Assembly: GCA_031216445.1 (NCBI GenBank)
Contig: CM062211.1
Coordinates: forward strand, 19,598,501-19,662,500
Source: Lateolabrax maculatus
Taxonomy: Eukaryota > Chordata > Actinopteri > Acropomatiformes > Lateolabracidae
Reading direction: 5' to 3'
Length of the DNA: 64,000 nucleotides
Shown here one piece after another: positions 13,501 to 22,970 of this stretch. How positions within the stretch are numbered: the stretch's first letter is position 1; the number at the start of each line of letters is the position of its first letter. The position numbers and the translations under genes were made by a program. Under the pieces are notes generated by a model. The model made no database searches, was not told where the DNA came from, and was given only the letters and a program-made list of their open reading frames with translations.

Positions 13501-13591
13501 CCAGGAGATCATGAGGAGGCGGCAGGAGAAACTGGCGGCCACCACCTGTGATTCAGGGGTGGAGTCTTTTGACGAAGGCAGCACCCACTGA
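1096..13591 (+). CDS. eps8: eps8, EGFR pathway substrate 8 (spliced gene, 5' end outside window)
   Basis: Twenty-one coding exons with GT-AG borders and consistent phases give about 838 residues, lacking only the N-terminus that lies upstream of base 1 (human EPS8, from memory, is 822 residues in total). Domains in order, counted from the first codon in the window: PTB domain about 25-165 (HLTTFVLDRKD, LLDAKGKVWTQ, IQHCQAVM); proline-rich linker; a helical segment QILNHILDDIEFF; SH3 domain about 516-570 (AKSKYDFVARN, QWWKVRN, GYVPNNILEI); a second proline-rich stretch; and the C-terminal actin-binding region (MEEVQDELMHRLTLGRS, LNKDELKTVCP). In the family this protein caps and bundles actin and, with Abi1 and Sos1, promotes Rac activation; its SH3 prefers PxxDY ligands. 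It ends at TGA 13589-13591. The identification is firm; which teleost duplicate (a or b) cannot be decided from the sequence. Confidence 0.95.
1232..1335. repeat. (TA)n microsatellite plus fragment of a dispersed fish repeat
   Basis: A TA run of about 34 bases (1233-1266) is followed by aaatacctcaaaactgtact, then caggtacttgagtaagtgta. The 'tacttgagtaaatgtactt' type of sequence recurs in the window (for example near 25265 and 40190) and is common in teleost genomes. Confidence 0.7.
1535..1562. repeat. (TG)n microsatellite
   Basis: About 14 TG dinucleotides within the eps8 intron between exons w1 and w2. The same intron also holds a (GAT)n run at 1890-1910 and a second TG run at 1963-1982. Confidence 0.9.
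2018..2085 (+). CDS. eps8: eps8 exon w2, start of PTB domain
   Basis: The acceptor is ttccttcag and the donor gtgagg. It reads QRKHFTKTSINSLTDTSQYQVE, recalling QRKNYARD...ISQYRVE in human EPS8. A TG microsatellite sits about 35 bases upstream of the acceptor. Confidence 0.92.
2512..2673 (+). CDS. eps8: eps8 exon w3, PTB domain core
   Basis: Fifty-four codons in phase 0, starting HLTTFVLDRKDGMITVDDG and ending SLIDQETK, with donor gtgagg. This is the most conserved EPS8 block and includes DAKGKVWTQEM. It forms the first strands of the phosphotyrosine-binding fold. Confidence 0.96.
2769..2918 (+). CDS. eps8: eps8 exon w4, PTB domain
   Basis: Fifty codons running from NELENFPIGTIQHCQAVMN to DLHLFQCDDIK, with acceptor tctttcag and donor gtgagg. 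The preceding intron is only 95 bases. Confidence 0.95.
3177..3259 (+). CDS. eps8: eps8 exon w5, end of PTB domain
   Basis: Reads ANLIQADVESAMIDAKGG then KVKKRPETL. It ends after two bases of a Lys codon at donor gtaaga. The C-terminal helix of the PTB fold (IESAI-like in human) is recognisable. Confidence 0.92.
3345..3481 (+). CDS. eps8: eps8 exon w6, proline-rich linker
   Basis: Reads MILKSDGIIPPPPAAPAPEP, then SNQVDVKSRAAAWSAWTNEQ. The poly-proline stretch followed by VDV(K/R)SR.AAWSAW matches EPS8. The final base T starts a Tyr codon. Confidence 0.93.
3910..3983 (+). CDS. eps8: eps8 exon w7
   Basis: Reads YEKQRQLSEGDGPTEV then TAARVDRDV, with acceptor gatggcag and donor gtgagt. The VDRDV end matches the segment before the ILDDIEFF helix in EPS8. 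Confidence 0.88.
4266..4392 (+). CDS. eps8: eps8 exon w8, helical segment with basic tail
   Basis: Reads QILNHILDDIEFFVTKLQKA, then AEAFTELSKRKKTKKGKK. The helix and its Lys-rich tail are highly conserved in EPS8 and its EPS8L paralogues. The exon ends one base into a codon. Confidence 0.95.
4668..4756 (+). CDS. eps8: eps8 exon w9
   Basis: Reads GVLTLRSKPPGEDEFVDCLQ then KFKHAFNQL, with acceptor ccaccag. It corresponds to GVLTLRAKPP...CFQKFKHGFN in human EPS8. Confidence 0.94.
4816..4908 (+). CDS. eps8: eps8 exon w10
   Basis: Thirty-one codons including KLKDHIQNPSAVDLLHFLF and TPLRM. The donor gtcagt is not the strongest, but both frame and homology support it. The intron before it is only 59 bases (4757-4815), close to the lower size limit for vertebrate introns. 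Confidence 0.92.
5360..5505 (+). CDS. eps8: eps8 exon w11
   Basis: Reads VIQTGSVDLARSVVVPLLTR, then EAIDFLHGSGTAEERHLWVA and LGDGWTKC. It matches the region containing LLNKDTIDFLNY and LWMSLGG in human EPS8. Confidence 0.93.
5816..5999 (+). CDS. eps8: eps8 exon w12
   Basis: Reads LEWPKDHYFPPCVVKFRDGW, then EPPALP, and later LTQLAESLANAE. The acceptor tgtctgcag follows a GGT/GAT-rich tract. The donor gtccgt is weak but agrees in phase with the next exon. Confidence 0.9.
6085..6218 (+). CDS. eps8: eps8 exon w13
   Basis: Reads QSAVQRFPPADGYAFSNAPY then SRMQILDQDTAVAAFKQ. PADGYAFS and LDQ...AVAAFK are EPS8 signatures. The acceptor is a tandem gcagcag, so the first Gln may be optional. Confidence 0.92.
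6219..7003. other. eps8 intron, AT-rich, nothing recognised
   Basis: AT-rich sequence with several TTTATT/AATAAA-like words and no open frame with coding character. Confidence 0.5.
7004..7112 (+). CDS. eps8: eps8 exon w14, first half of SH3
   Basis: Reads SFDADRVQPQLFAKSKYDFV then ARNNTELSVLKDEVVE. The ALYDY-like AKSKYDF strand and the RT loop of the SH3 domain are complete here. The donor is gtttgt. Confidence 0.95.
7526..7666 (+). CDS. eps8: eps8 exon w15, second half of SH3
   Basis: Reads VLDDRKQWWKVRNGCGASGY then VPNNILEITKAVDM. The WW pair and the GYVPNNIL strand complete the SH3 domain. It ends with YSHTIQ and donor gtaaga. Confidence 0.95.
7784..7819 (+). CDS. eps8: eps8 exon w16, 36-base microexon
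   Basis: Twelve codons, LMMPKKEFELFK, in phase 0 at both ends, with acceptor atcaaag and donor gtagga. As I remember it, this segment is absent from the main human EPS8 isoform, but similar text occurs after the SH3 domain in EPS8-like proteins. It can be skipped without a frameshift. Confidence 0.75.
7965..8284 (+). repeat. three copies of a GTGCTAAGCTAGGCTAA dispersed repeat
   Basis: Three similar segments of about 55 bases start near 7965, 8148 and 8225. Each runs from gctagcagtttccctc through cagtgtttgtgctaagct. Related copies occur near 51322 (+) and near 56349 and 56586 (-). The element lies in the eps8 intron between microexons w16 and w17. Confidence 0.75.
8496..8519 (+). CDS. eps8: eps8 exon w17, 24-base microexon
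   Basis: Eight codons, QLLGELNE, phase 0 at both ends, acceptor gttgccag, donor gtaaat. Together with the previous microexon it gives a continuous amphipathic segment leading into KQTPRTDYIPSKP of the next exon. Confidence 0.7.
8694..8940 (+). CDS. eps8: eps8 exon w18, second proline-rich region
   Basis: Starts KQTPRTDYIPSKPVATPMPP, followed by an Ala/Pro-rich stretch and VSRQNSTTSSEYGSVAMRD. The Pro-rich part is a likely SH3/IRSp53/Abi1 docking region by analogy with EPS8. PRTDY fits the PxxDY class of EPS8 SH3 ligands, which could allow an intramolecular contact (inference). Confidence 0.92.
9296..9497 (+). CDS. eps8: eps8 exon w19, actin-capping helix
   Basis: Reads RKSNMEEVQDELMHRLTLGR then SAQKKFPVPSRG, a Gly/Ser run, and ISYDSSPDDVRAWLEAKGFS. 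The first helix corresponds to the amphipathic actin-capping helix of EPS8. The SYDS(S/T)P(D/E)DV part begins the compact C-terminal bundle. The acceptor follows a 13-base C run. Confidence 0.95.
10075..10260. repeat. TG-rich minisatellite with CCAGG spacers, before eps8 exon w20
   Basis: Units such as tgtgtgtgggtgtgtgtg plus tccagg repeat about seven times. The array ends 26 bases before the acceptor of exon w20, so its TG tract is part of the 3' splice-site environment. Both strands are free of stop codons in some frames, which is a composition effect. Confidence 0.92.
10287..10419 (+). CDS. eps8: eps8 exon w20, actin-bundling region
   Basis: Reads TITSLGVLTGAQLFSLNKDE then LKTVCPDDGARVFSQVAVQK. 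The LNK triplet, described in the family as needed for bundling, is intact. The exon ends in phase 0 (AALE|gtgggt), which matches both candidate last exons downstream. Confidence 0.95.
10420..13480. other. last intron of eps8
   Basis: About 3 kb without exons. It contains a triplicated 11-base unit (ggtccgatctg at 11237-11270), a degenerate gacttgggacttg repeat at about 11515-11790, a T-run near 12220-12240, and AT-rich sequence at 12480-12960. Confidence 0.6.
11515..11790 (+). repeat. degenerate gacttgggacttg tandem repeat
   Basis: The words gacttgggact, acttgttagtcttgact and ttacctgtc recur irregularly over about 275 bases. This looks like an old, diverged tandem array; similar sequences are common in fish introns. 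Confidence 0.7.
13481..13591 (+). CDS. eps8: eps8 exon w21, last coding exon
   Basis: Reads RSSGSELQEIMRRRQEKLAA, then TTCDSGVESFDEGSTH, then TGA. It matches the human C-terminus (GSSELQEIMRRRQEK...SDSGVESFDEGSSH) closely. The acceptor is ttggtctccag. Confidence 0.96.
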   Translation, partial: RSSGSELQEIMRRRQEKLAATTCDSGVESFDEGSTH

Positions 13592-13687
13592 GCTCCACAC
13601 GGCTTCCTCCCTTTCCTTCCTCCTTTGCTTTCATTTTTATTTTTGTCACACTGCAGCCTGCTGTTATCTCGCACTCTTGATCCTCAG

Positions 13688-13759
13688 GCGGCGACCGACC
13701 ACGCCGAGTTTGTGGAGATCATGCGGCGCAGGCAGGAACTCCTCAGCTCGTCTCCGTAG
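13688..13759 (+). CDS. eps8: candidate alternative last exon of eps8
   Basis: About 97 bases after the eps8 stop, an acceptor (ttgatcctcag, preceded by a pyrimidine-rich tract) opens a phase-0 frame of 23 codons ending in TAG: AATDHAEFVEIMRRRQELLS then SSP. Its EIMRRRQE core is identical to that of the normal last exon (SELQEIMRRRQEKL). Splicing from exon w20 to this site would keep the frame and replace the DSGVESFDEGS tail. It looks like a tandem exon duplication. It could also be untranslated relic sequence; no transcript evidence is available here. Confidence 0.55.
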   Translation, partial: AATDHAEFVEIMRRRQELLSSSP

Positions 13760-14276
13760 GAAAATATAAAAGAACGACCAGCCGACTGAATTTTGGACCG
13801 TCCGACATTCAAAACAGAATTTTCTGCCATGTTTGCCTGAAGTTCATGTGAACACTTTTGGACTCTGGACGCTGTTTTCTCTTCTCGAGCAGAAGAGTTC
13901 TCAGTGTTTGTAGAAAGTTGAGAAAACGTTTGTTAAAAAGCTGCTCAGTAGCTCATTTTCCAAAGCGAAGCCTCTCAGTATTAATGTTGGGTGAACGGCT
14001 GGCAGTTGGTTAGATCCAGTTTGTGCCTCTCATGGATCGTCACAGAGAGAAGCATTCGCGTTTCTGAAAGACAAAACCCGGCAACACTTGTTGGAAAGCC
14101 AACGTGTGGATAATTCAGTCCAATGTACAATGAGAAAAGATTTTCCAAAGTTGACACCAGCCAAAAGTGACGTATTTTCATTTGTTTGAAAATATAAATA
14201 TTAGACATTTGTGTTATCAGTTGTGTTTAACCTTAATAATATATAATTATATATTTAATTATAATTATTACCTGAT

Positions 14277-14282
14277 AATAAA
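14277..14282 (+). terminator. eps8: candidate eps8 polyadenylation signal (proximal)
   Basis: AATAAA about 690 bases after the eps8 stop codon. A distal candidate AATAAA is at 17079-17084, followed by a GT-containing stretch. Which one is used cannot be told from sequence alone. Confidence 0.35.
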
Positions 14283-15532
14283 ACTTCTGAAAAAAATTCC
14301 TAAGATAATATGTTGTGCGAACTAGACATTATCTAGAACATAGATTTTATCTTGTTCCCACAAATTTAATATTTTGTGTGCACCAGCAGTGATACCGAAG
14401 CAGACTTTCAAGACTTTGGAAGTGTTAAATGTTTCCAAAGATCGTTACAGATTTATCTTTCAGAACAGCCGATGTTGAACTCTGTGACTTGAATGTGATG
14501 ATAGAAACAGGAGGCCCAGACTGGTTCACATAACTGACGGGCTGGTGGTTTGTACAGAAAACAGAAGGAATAAAGTGAGTGTTGGCTTGATTGTATTGTT
14601 CTAGGAAATACAATCAATAGACTGTCAGATTTTTTGGCCAAGATAATTATGATATTAATAGTATGTGTGTGTGTATATATATTCTTTTTTATTTTATGGT
14701 TATATCAAAAGTCTAAATAATTTATAATATAATTGATTATAGAACTGATCGACTGAAAAAGCAAAATAAGTGAAAATCCTTTTCTTGAAATGCACAAGGA
14801 CTTTATCATAATGTCTAATCTATGGACATCGTGATTTAGAGTTAGTGACAGAAGCCCAAACACTCTTTTAAAATGACGCTATTAGATTTGGAGATTAGCA
14901 TTATTGCACAATAGTGAAAATGTAAATGTGTCTCTGCTGGAGGCGAGTGAAGAATCAAACCCGTGAAACGATTCAGAGTCAGTGTTTGTTTAATGGCTTC
15001 ATTCATTTTCTTTACAGAAAGTAAAATCTGTTCCTGCTGACTTCTTCTTGAAGGTCGTCCAAACACTGAAATGAATGTAGTCTGCTGACTCAGCGACGTT
15101 TCCACTTTAAACAGGATGAATGTTTCCTTCAGGCTCCGCCCACAGCAACAGGTAGCCTCACATCCCATTGGTCACCTCACACGGTCACCTGACATCATCG
15201 ACTGACATGCTGTTATGAGAGCGTTCATCATGCAGAGTGACAGGATCACAGGTCGTATATCAGATTTATAAAGGACACTTCCGTTTTATTCAGGAGCTGC
15301 TTTTTGGTCTGACGTCATTTCTATTTTGCTGTTTTTTCGATCACTGTGAAGCTGCTGCCAATGAAACTCAACTAGTAATGTTCAGATCCAACTTTTTATC
15401 TCCTGATACCTAAAATCAGAGTATCTGTCCGTAGACGTATGTGCTGAATACATTTATCAGCAGCTTTTGTTGTTTGTAATCTAATTTTGGATGAAGCTAC
15501 ATTAGCAAAGACTCAGTCACTCTACATGCATA

Positions 15533-15592
15533 ACACAATATAACACAATATAACACAATATAACACAACTTAACACAATAAAACACACTGGT
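15533..15592. repeat. 10-base tandem repeat (ataacacaat)
   Basis: About five near-identical tandem units, the last two diverged (cttaacacaa, taaaacacac). Confidence 0.8.
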
Positions 15593-17078
15593 GCTATAAT
15601 CACTTCAGTAAGTTGACCAATGGGACAAAATACAAAAAGTTATGTTTTATTACTTCCTGTAAATTCTCAAATAGTTGCACCATAGGTCTTTATTTCCACT
15701 TCCCCCAGGTGATTCAAACTCATGTTTATCTTAATTCTTGTTTAATTCAGTATAATGTTTATTTCCAGAGCTTTAATTGGACAGAGTTGTGTCTTGCTCC
15801 CCACTCTCTCCAGACTGTTCACTCACTAATCATTTCCACTCATTTCTACTTTGTAGTTTTTTCGATCCCTTTGAAGCTGCTGTCAATGAAAGTCAACTAG
15901 TAATTCTCAGATCCAACCTTTTCTCTGCTGATGCACAAACTCAGTATCTGCTGATACTAATAATTCAAAGTACTGAACCGATACCAGTGTTCTCTTTTCC
16001 ATATCTGTGAGAGACACAAATGTAACAGAGAGGAAACTTTAAACACACTTTCTATGTCAATGTCGTCATAAAATTCATTGTGGACCGGTCACATCATGGC
16101 CGATGTCGATCAGGAGTAACTTTCAGCTCAACACTTCCTGATTATACTCATTAAAGCTTTTTGTTTTCAATGTGAAAAATAGCAATTAAAAAAAAATAAT
16201 TTATATGTAGAGAGAACAAGATGTATTGTAAAATTCTGTCCTCCTTTCGATAGAAAAACTTAAAATTACACTGGATGTATGTAATAAAGTGAGTCTTTGG
16301 GATACAACTAGCAGCTAAAATAGGTTTAGTCTGTACAAGTGAAAATAATTAGTGAATGAAAAGGATCAGCTCAGTGGTGAGTATGACATGATTCTTGTAA
16401 TAATGTAATATATGATTCACTATTGTACAAGTAATTCCACCCCTTGTAGTTCAATCTTTACTTATAACATTATGTTAATACCAGTCTTTATTTGGGAATT
16501 TACGGTAAACTCTTCATCTGGAAACATTGTCTTGCAAAAATCTGCAACCAAAAGCTGTTTATAAGTTAGTCACGTTTAATAAAATTATAATTTCCACACC
16601 AATACTCAATACTCAACACTAATAAAAGTTTCTACCAAGCAGCCTGAAGCCTGAACTCACTAGCTGAGAAAAATGTTATATATAAAATACAAATATGTAT
16701 GTATATGCTTGCATCTGAGATGTACAAAAATCAGCCAGTACGTTCTTTACTCACTGTGGCATTGATTGTATTGATTTTGTTTTCCACTTATGCACTGAAG
16801 TGTCTCAGGCCATTATTTGGTTGAGTGTAAAGGAAGTGAACAGTGGAAATAATGAATGAAAAGGTTGTTGAACTGTAGCACAACGCTGTAATTAACGATT
16901 AAAGCTGATTAGTCTGCTGTTAATGAGAGTAAAGTTTCTGTATTTAGTGAACTGTCCTCGTACACAAACAGTTCTAGAAGCCAATCAAAAGAAACAATAG
17001 TAGGATTTCACTACAAAAATGCATTTGTATGTGTATAGTTTTCATGGTGCCTTTTCCATATAAATCTGCTCATTCTGC

Positions 17079-17084
17079 AATAAA
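17079..17084 (+). terminator. eps8: candidate eps8 polyadenylation signal (distal)
   Basis: AATAAA within gcaataaaacattt, about 3.5 kb after the eps8 stop. If used, the 3' UTR would be long and AT-rich. Confidence 0.3.
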
Positions 17085-18179
17085 ACATTTACAAAAATAA
17101 TTTGTCTTCACCGAGTATATACTTTTATTTTACTTCCGAATTTTCCGTGAGGACGAACCCAGTTTTACGTACAGCTCGATATTGAACATCAACACTTTAT
17201 CTACAACACGAAAATGTATGAAAAACTTTAAGTCTGGTAAGGCTCATAATTAAGTAACTTATTCGTTTATAAGACAGATATTTTTTACTTTAAATTATAA
17301 TTTTACCAGTTAGACAAACTTCTTCAATGGCTGCTTTTTTTTCTTTCTTTTTTTTAAACATTTGACAATTATTTACTCTCATATATTTTTTTCTCCACTG
17401 AACAGGATGGTTAACATTTTTCAACATAAATAACTTTAGTTAACCGTGGATTTTATTAAACTATCAGCTGCAGCTTTTAACTACACAGTAATAAGATCAG
17501 TAGCAGGTAGCTCCGTAATTGTTTCTGTCGCATCACAATCATTGTTGATCAGTTTTAACCTTTAAAGTTTAAAACTGACTTTCTGTCAGTCTGTGGAGTT
17601 AACGATACGTCATTCATCAGTAGTTTGTCTCTTTATATAAGTACAATATATTTATAGATTAATAAACACAGTGACGTTAGTGAAACAGCAGTTATTGACA
17701 CGCGGCCAGGTTAGGAAGGCCGATGATGTTTTATAAAGACCGCCACAGTTGGGACTTGTAGACGGACTCTCGCCTGGGAAAAAGGTATCCGAGTCCAGTG
17801 ACATTTACTTTTCTTTTTCATATTCAGTTTTCAGTCTGTTTGAAGTTTAGGCAGAAAGATTTAGTTAGTTCAGCTACACTCATTAGACGTGAGTTAGCCA
17901 CGTTTAATATGATGTTTAACGTAAATCTGCAGTGCAAACAGCATCTGCCTACAAATATACCATATATTTATTTTACATCGGTAAGTCGTGTAAAATGTTC
18001 AGAAATTGTGAAACTGTCAGAGTCTAAAACCAAAATTTGGCTGGCTGAATTATTTATTGCTCATTTAAATACAAGTGGCCCCTCAATCCAGAGATGCCCC
18101 TGATACTGAAATCATTTAAAGGGTAAAAACACAGTAAATCCCATTGTGGTTCCATTGTTCTGTTTATTATAATATATAA

Positions 18180-20565
18180 CTTTTGGGGGCGCTATACCAC
18201 ATTTTGGGATTATTACTGATTTCTGGATTAATGCAATACCAAGTTTTAGTATTTGTGTATCAAAAGAAAGTATAGTTTTTTCTATCAGTAATTGAACTCA
18301 GGAATCCGTTGGTAGTAGTAGTATGTACGTATGTATGTATACGCCAGCTCGTTTTAAGGGACATTTTTGCAGTTTATACAGAAAGTGAAACACGATAAAT
18401 GTAACTGCAACATTTTATTTTGTTCCAACACACACACACACACACATTAAAACTCTGTGACAATGATCCAAGTTTGAGATCATCCCTCAAATTTTAAGTG
18501 ACACAATGCACAAGAATGGCACCAATGACGTACAAGTTTGACTGGACACACACTAAGCAAGAGAAAGAATTGTAGAAGAGTGTACAGTGCTGAGCTTTCG
18601 GATATTGTCTGCAGGTTGTCACTTTTTATCTTGTAAATCTTTTTGACAGTCGTACCAAAGTGCATTTCTCCGAGACCACGCGACGTTTTCCAAACAGCCA
18701 AACACCGAAGCGTCGTAGAGACGAGAGAACTTCTGGCTCAGGTAATGATTCACATATACAACAACTTTTAAAAAAACAAACCTCTAAAGCAACATTTCCA
18801 CAAGAATTACTTTGTAATGACAGGTAGTTGGCAGTAGTAGTATGTACAGTACATTTGATACCTAATAGTGAAATGTAACCTCAGATCGAGTGGCGACCGA
18901 ACCAACGAACAGGTACAGACTTCAGGTGTTTGAACCACAAGGCCACAATGACGAATCATTTTACAAGTCAACACTGAAGCGTCCAACGGCCTTTCTACAC
19001 ACATTCATCGATTTCTTCCATTGTTTTTACAAACTGGATCCAAGGAGGTCAAAATAACAAACAGCAGTCAGAAGCGGCTTTTCCTTTCATCCACTTTAAC
19101 TGTTTAAGTGGATATGTCAAGTAAAAACAAATTACAACAACTTTAGGGAATTGCACAAAAAATTGCAATTATAAAACATTTTGGTATTTGGGGGCGTTAA
19201 ATAAATTATCTGACACTGATGTCTTTTCATTTAATTAAATTCTAGTATTCGGGTGCTATACCAAAGTTTTTAACCTTTTTATATGGGGTTCTATGCTAAA
19301 TGTTTAGAAAAATCTTGGGAATCGTAGTTGTGGTCAAAATAACACAAATAACAGTCATAACCAGCTTTTCTTTAATTATTTGGTTGTAATACAGTTCTGA
19401 TGAATCCCTATTGTTGGGTTCTTATCAGATAACTCATTTAAATCCTCATTTAGCTGTTTTTGTTATACTATGTATAGTTTTTTATTCAAACAGTTTCTTA
19501 AGACAAGAACACTGATGTATTTGAGTTTATTTAATTAAAACAAACCTATCGATGAATAACTAAAAAGTCAGATTCAATCTTTTATGGACCTTTTTCAATG
19601 TGTCCTCTTCTGTTTGGAGACCAGGAAGAAAAGCCATTCGACTCTCAGCTTTTATTTTGACAACACCATGTACATCCTGAATGGAGAGTAAAAGTCTGAA
19701 TGAGGTCGACCACTCTCATCTGTTCAGAAGACATTCTGGAGTTTTCTTTTACCTTTCAAGTCAAACGTTCAGTAGAAAGATGGAAGATGAACTAACTAAA
19801 TTATTGTAAAGAAGTTGATAATTAGCAGACACTGATGCTTCAGAAAACGGCTAGATAACAATTTTCTGTACAGTAGTCGTGTGTTGGAGACGGATCATCA
19901 AACAGGCGACTGCTTCAAGCCCCAAAACAACCCAAATTCCCATTTTCAAATCAAAATTTTAAGCTTTTAACGTTAACTCAGTGATTCTGTTACAACACAT
20001 AGCAGTTTGGTGGTTTTATCCCCAAAGTGGAAATTTACCAAATATTGGGATTACTTTAAAACAGCTTTATACAAAATGTTGGTATTTCAGGTTTTATACC
20101 AAATGTTTTTCAGATTAAAACAAATTGCAGGAGTGCAGCATCAATTTCTTTCTACTGTCGCATACATGTAGTCTGTGTTAAAACCCTGTTTTCAGGGTGC
20201 AAAACCAGATTTGAGGCTTAAACTTTTGGGGCGCAATGACCGATATAAAAGAAATGTATTTATCACACATTTTGGTATTTTTGACCACTGTAAAAGTAAA
20301 AATGTAACTTGAATGCCAATTCTTTTAAGTACAACATAAATTTAAAGATTGCTGTGCAAAGAAAATTTGGTGACCACTAAGCACGATCTTAGTAGTTTGG
20401 TTTATACCACCTACTGGGATTACAAAAGGTCTTGTCAGGGATTAATACAACTGAAACTGTTTGGGGTGTTGTAACAAGAGCAGAGAATGTATCTCAAAGT
20501 TAAAATTGTTTGCATGTTTTATATTTTTCTATAATAACAGTATGTTTTGGGGCGATATTTGCAGT
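18180..20565. repeat. scattered degenerate motif, consensus-like ctataccaaattttgggatta
   Basis: Related words appear at about 18188 (gcgctataccacattttggg), 19250 (ggtgctataccaaag), 20037 (accaaatattgggattac), 20095 (ttataccaaatg), 20222 (ttttggggcgcaatgacc), 20402 (ttataccacctactggg) and 20548 (ttttggggcgatat). One more lies at 31262 inside ptpro (gggggatgctataccaaat). The regular wording but low identity suggests a very old tandem or dispersed element. Confidence 0.5.
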
Positions 20566-22666
20566 TTTATTGTCATGAATTAAAGTGAACAGTTGCATCT
20601 TTAATATGTTGTGTAATCTGATAGAAGAAAGATATTCAAATTGTGCCGGGGGCCCTGGAAAGGCTCGGGCCCTCGAGATATGCTGAGCAGATATGTTTGT
20701 CATTTCCCAAATTCAGCAACATGAAGGGAAACTGGATATCAGGTCTTGATATAATTTCTTGGTGGTTTTGGCAGTTCAACTGTCTGAGTAAAAGTCTCTC
20801 CTGTCTTCAGATACTGTCAGATATGATCCAATTTTCTCTGCTGTTTGTCTCCAAACGGGATTGTTGCAGCCGATCAGATCACAAACCTCAGAGGGTAAAA
20901 ACCTCTCAGCTAGTCTAAAGTTAATCTACGTCTTCAGATGGAGATCCTCCGTTAGAAAGAGCCCACGGTGCACAGGACGGGGCGAATATCGAGCGGCTGT
21001 ACAGTCAGTCCTCCACGGTCAGAAGCAGCAGCACAAACTCTTCCCTTCTTCTGTCAGGCAGCTCCGAGGCCTCAGTGCAAATACAAACTACAGCTCTACG
21101 ACCACAGTCTCTAGCGTCTAAACCGGCCTCCGACGAGCCCGACAGCGACGGGACGGCAGCATGAGGCACTCGTGTTCCCACAGAAAGGCGTTCGTTCCCT
21201 TCAACTGTTGTTGTGCCCTTCGGTTTCTTGTGCTGACCCAGCAAACATTCAGACATTTGATTCGACGGACGGAATAAAAAGTTCGGACGTCGAACGTATT
21301 CGAGCAGCATTTAGTGAAATCGGTACCAAAATACTTTTCCAATAAAACCCCTTACGAAGACGAAATCTGGAACATTCAAACTGCAGCGAAATATTACGTA
21401 ATTTTTTACCGTCAGATTTTGCGTGTTGATCCAGGACAGAAACACTACGTTTGGAAATCATCTCAAAGCACGAATCATGTTTTTAGCGTTTGATTTAAAA
21501 ACAGCTACAACAGGCCAAAACCGAAAATGTTGTGCTCATTTGTCAGAACTTCATCTTTCGTCGAATGCTTGCTGGGTTCTTCCAGTGAAAGTCGTCCGTG
21601 CAGCAGTCCTGGCAGTTAGTTAGCACGTTAGCAGTTGGTGTTCGGTATGTTTGGCAGTGTGTCACGTTGTAATCGACCGCCTACGACTCCGACGTCATTA
21701 AATCCAGGAAAGCTGCACGCTGCGGCGGGGTGAACACGATCAACGATGCAAAGAACTAAATCTAACGAATGAGAAATGACTTTCGAAGCGGAGGAAGAGG
21801 CCAGTGTGCTTGCTGGTTTTTCAGCTACTCCTGAGATTAAAAAAGAAATCAAATGAAGAACTGCTGACTCAGTTCCACCGACTCGTCGCCTCGCGTCGTC
21901 TGAACGAGGACGGACACAGTGTAGACATCCAATCACGGGACGGAGCTGCTTAACGCTCCTCCGACTCCTCCCAACACCCCACGTTGACGTGAGTCAGTCC
22001 AGTTCAGAGGGCAGGGCTGTGGTTCAACATGTTGGTCAGTCAGTGAAGGCTCCTTAAGGCAAAACTCCATCCCATGCTTTAACACCAATTCAAACAAAAA
22101 ACTGGGTTTATATTTTCTCTTGTGTCGTCGAGATGTTCTGCTGTTTTGTTTTTTGATACTGATGATGAAGCGGATCTTCCTCTGCAGAGAATGGATGCCT
22201 GAAGCACAGGAGGTTGGGCGTGTTCGCAGCCTGCAAGACAAAGAAAAGGGCTCTCAGTCACAATTGAGTCTGTCGTTTTTATTCAAACTGGTTTGAAAAG
22301 ACACATCTGAGAACTTCTGAGTGTTTAGTTAGATATCTGTGTTTATTTATTGCTCTGCCGAGTGTCAACATCTTTTGAGCCAATTAGAACCAAGGATGGT
22401 GGAATTAAAGGTTTGTTTTTGCTTTACAAGTCCGTAACGTCTTACAGAATAATATTCATTTCCCCTCTAAAACTTACACAGAGTTCTTTCAAAGGAACTT
22501 CCCTTAAATCCCATCATTTATAATTCATAACTACTATCTATAAACATGTTATAACTGGTTTATAACATCAGGTATTTAAGTGTTTATTAATGTTCAGTAA
22601 TCACATGTTTCATTGCTCAGCTGCTGTGCACTGACTAAAGGACTAACTAGGTTACACTAATCTGTC

Positions 22667-22672
22667 TTTATT
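22667..22672 (-). terminator. ptpro: candidate ptpro polyadenylation signal
   Basis: TTTATT on the + strand, that is AATAAA on the - strand, about 195 bases after the stop. Further - strand AATAAA words lie near 22342, so the site actually used is uncertain. Confidence 0.35.
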
Positions 22673-22865
22673 TTCTCTTTAATAAATACGAATGATTTTG
22701 TTCTTTCCAGGAAATATTCTGGGAAATCATAAAGAAATGATGAAGCACTTCCAGGAAACCTAATTCCAATCTGTTTGGGACTTTTTGCTGCTGCAGAGAG
22801 AAACAAAAGGTTTGTTTTGGTTGGAAGTTTGTGTTTTGGACTCACGTCTGGAGGAGCCTCCATCA

Positions 22866-22970
22866 TTATGTCTTGCTGGCGTTCTCGTAGATGACATCAG
22901 AGGTGATGGACTGCTGCTTCTTCTTCTGCCACATCAGCAGGACGCACTGATGGATGAACACATACTGCTC
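22866..22970 (-). CDS. ptpro: ptpro exon 25, last coding exon
   Basis: Reads EQYVFIHQCVLLMWQKKKQQ, then SITSDVIYENASKT and TAA. Human ends FCISDVIYENVSKS, so the C-terminus is complete. Confidence 0.96.
   Translation of the reverse strand, partial: EQYVFIHQCVLLMWQKKKQQSITSDVIYENASKT

Larger units (their letters stand above)
13760..22665. other. 3' UTR and intergenic region between eps8 and ptpro
   Basis: About 8.9 kb of AT-rich sequence separating the convergent genes. No coding exon is supported. Notable items: a 10-base tandem (ataacacaat) at 15533-15590, a decayed 'ctataccaaattttgggatta' motif recurring between 18180 and 20560, short GTA/TATG repeats at 18310-18340 and a CA run at 18428-18447. 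The part nearest 22.7 kb is probably ptpro 3' UTR. Confidence 0.5.
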
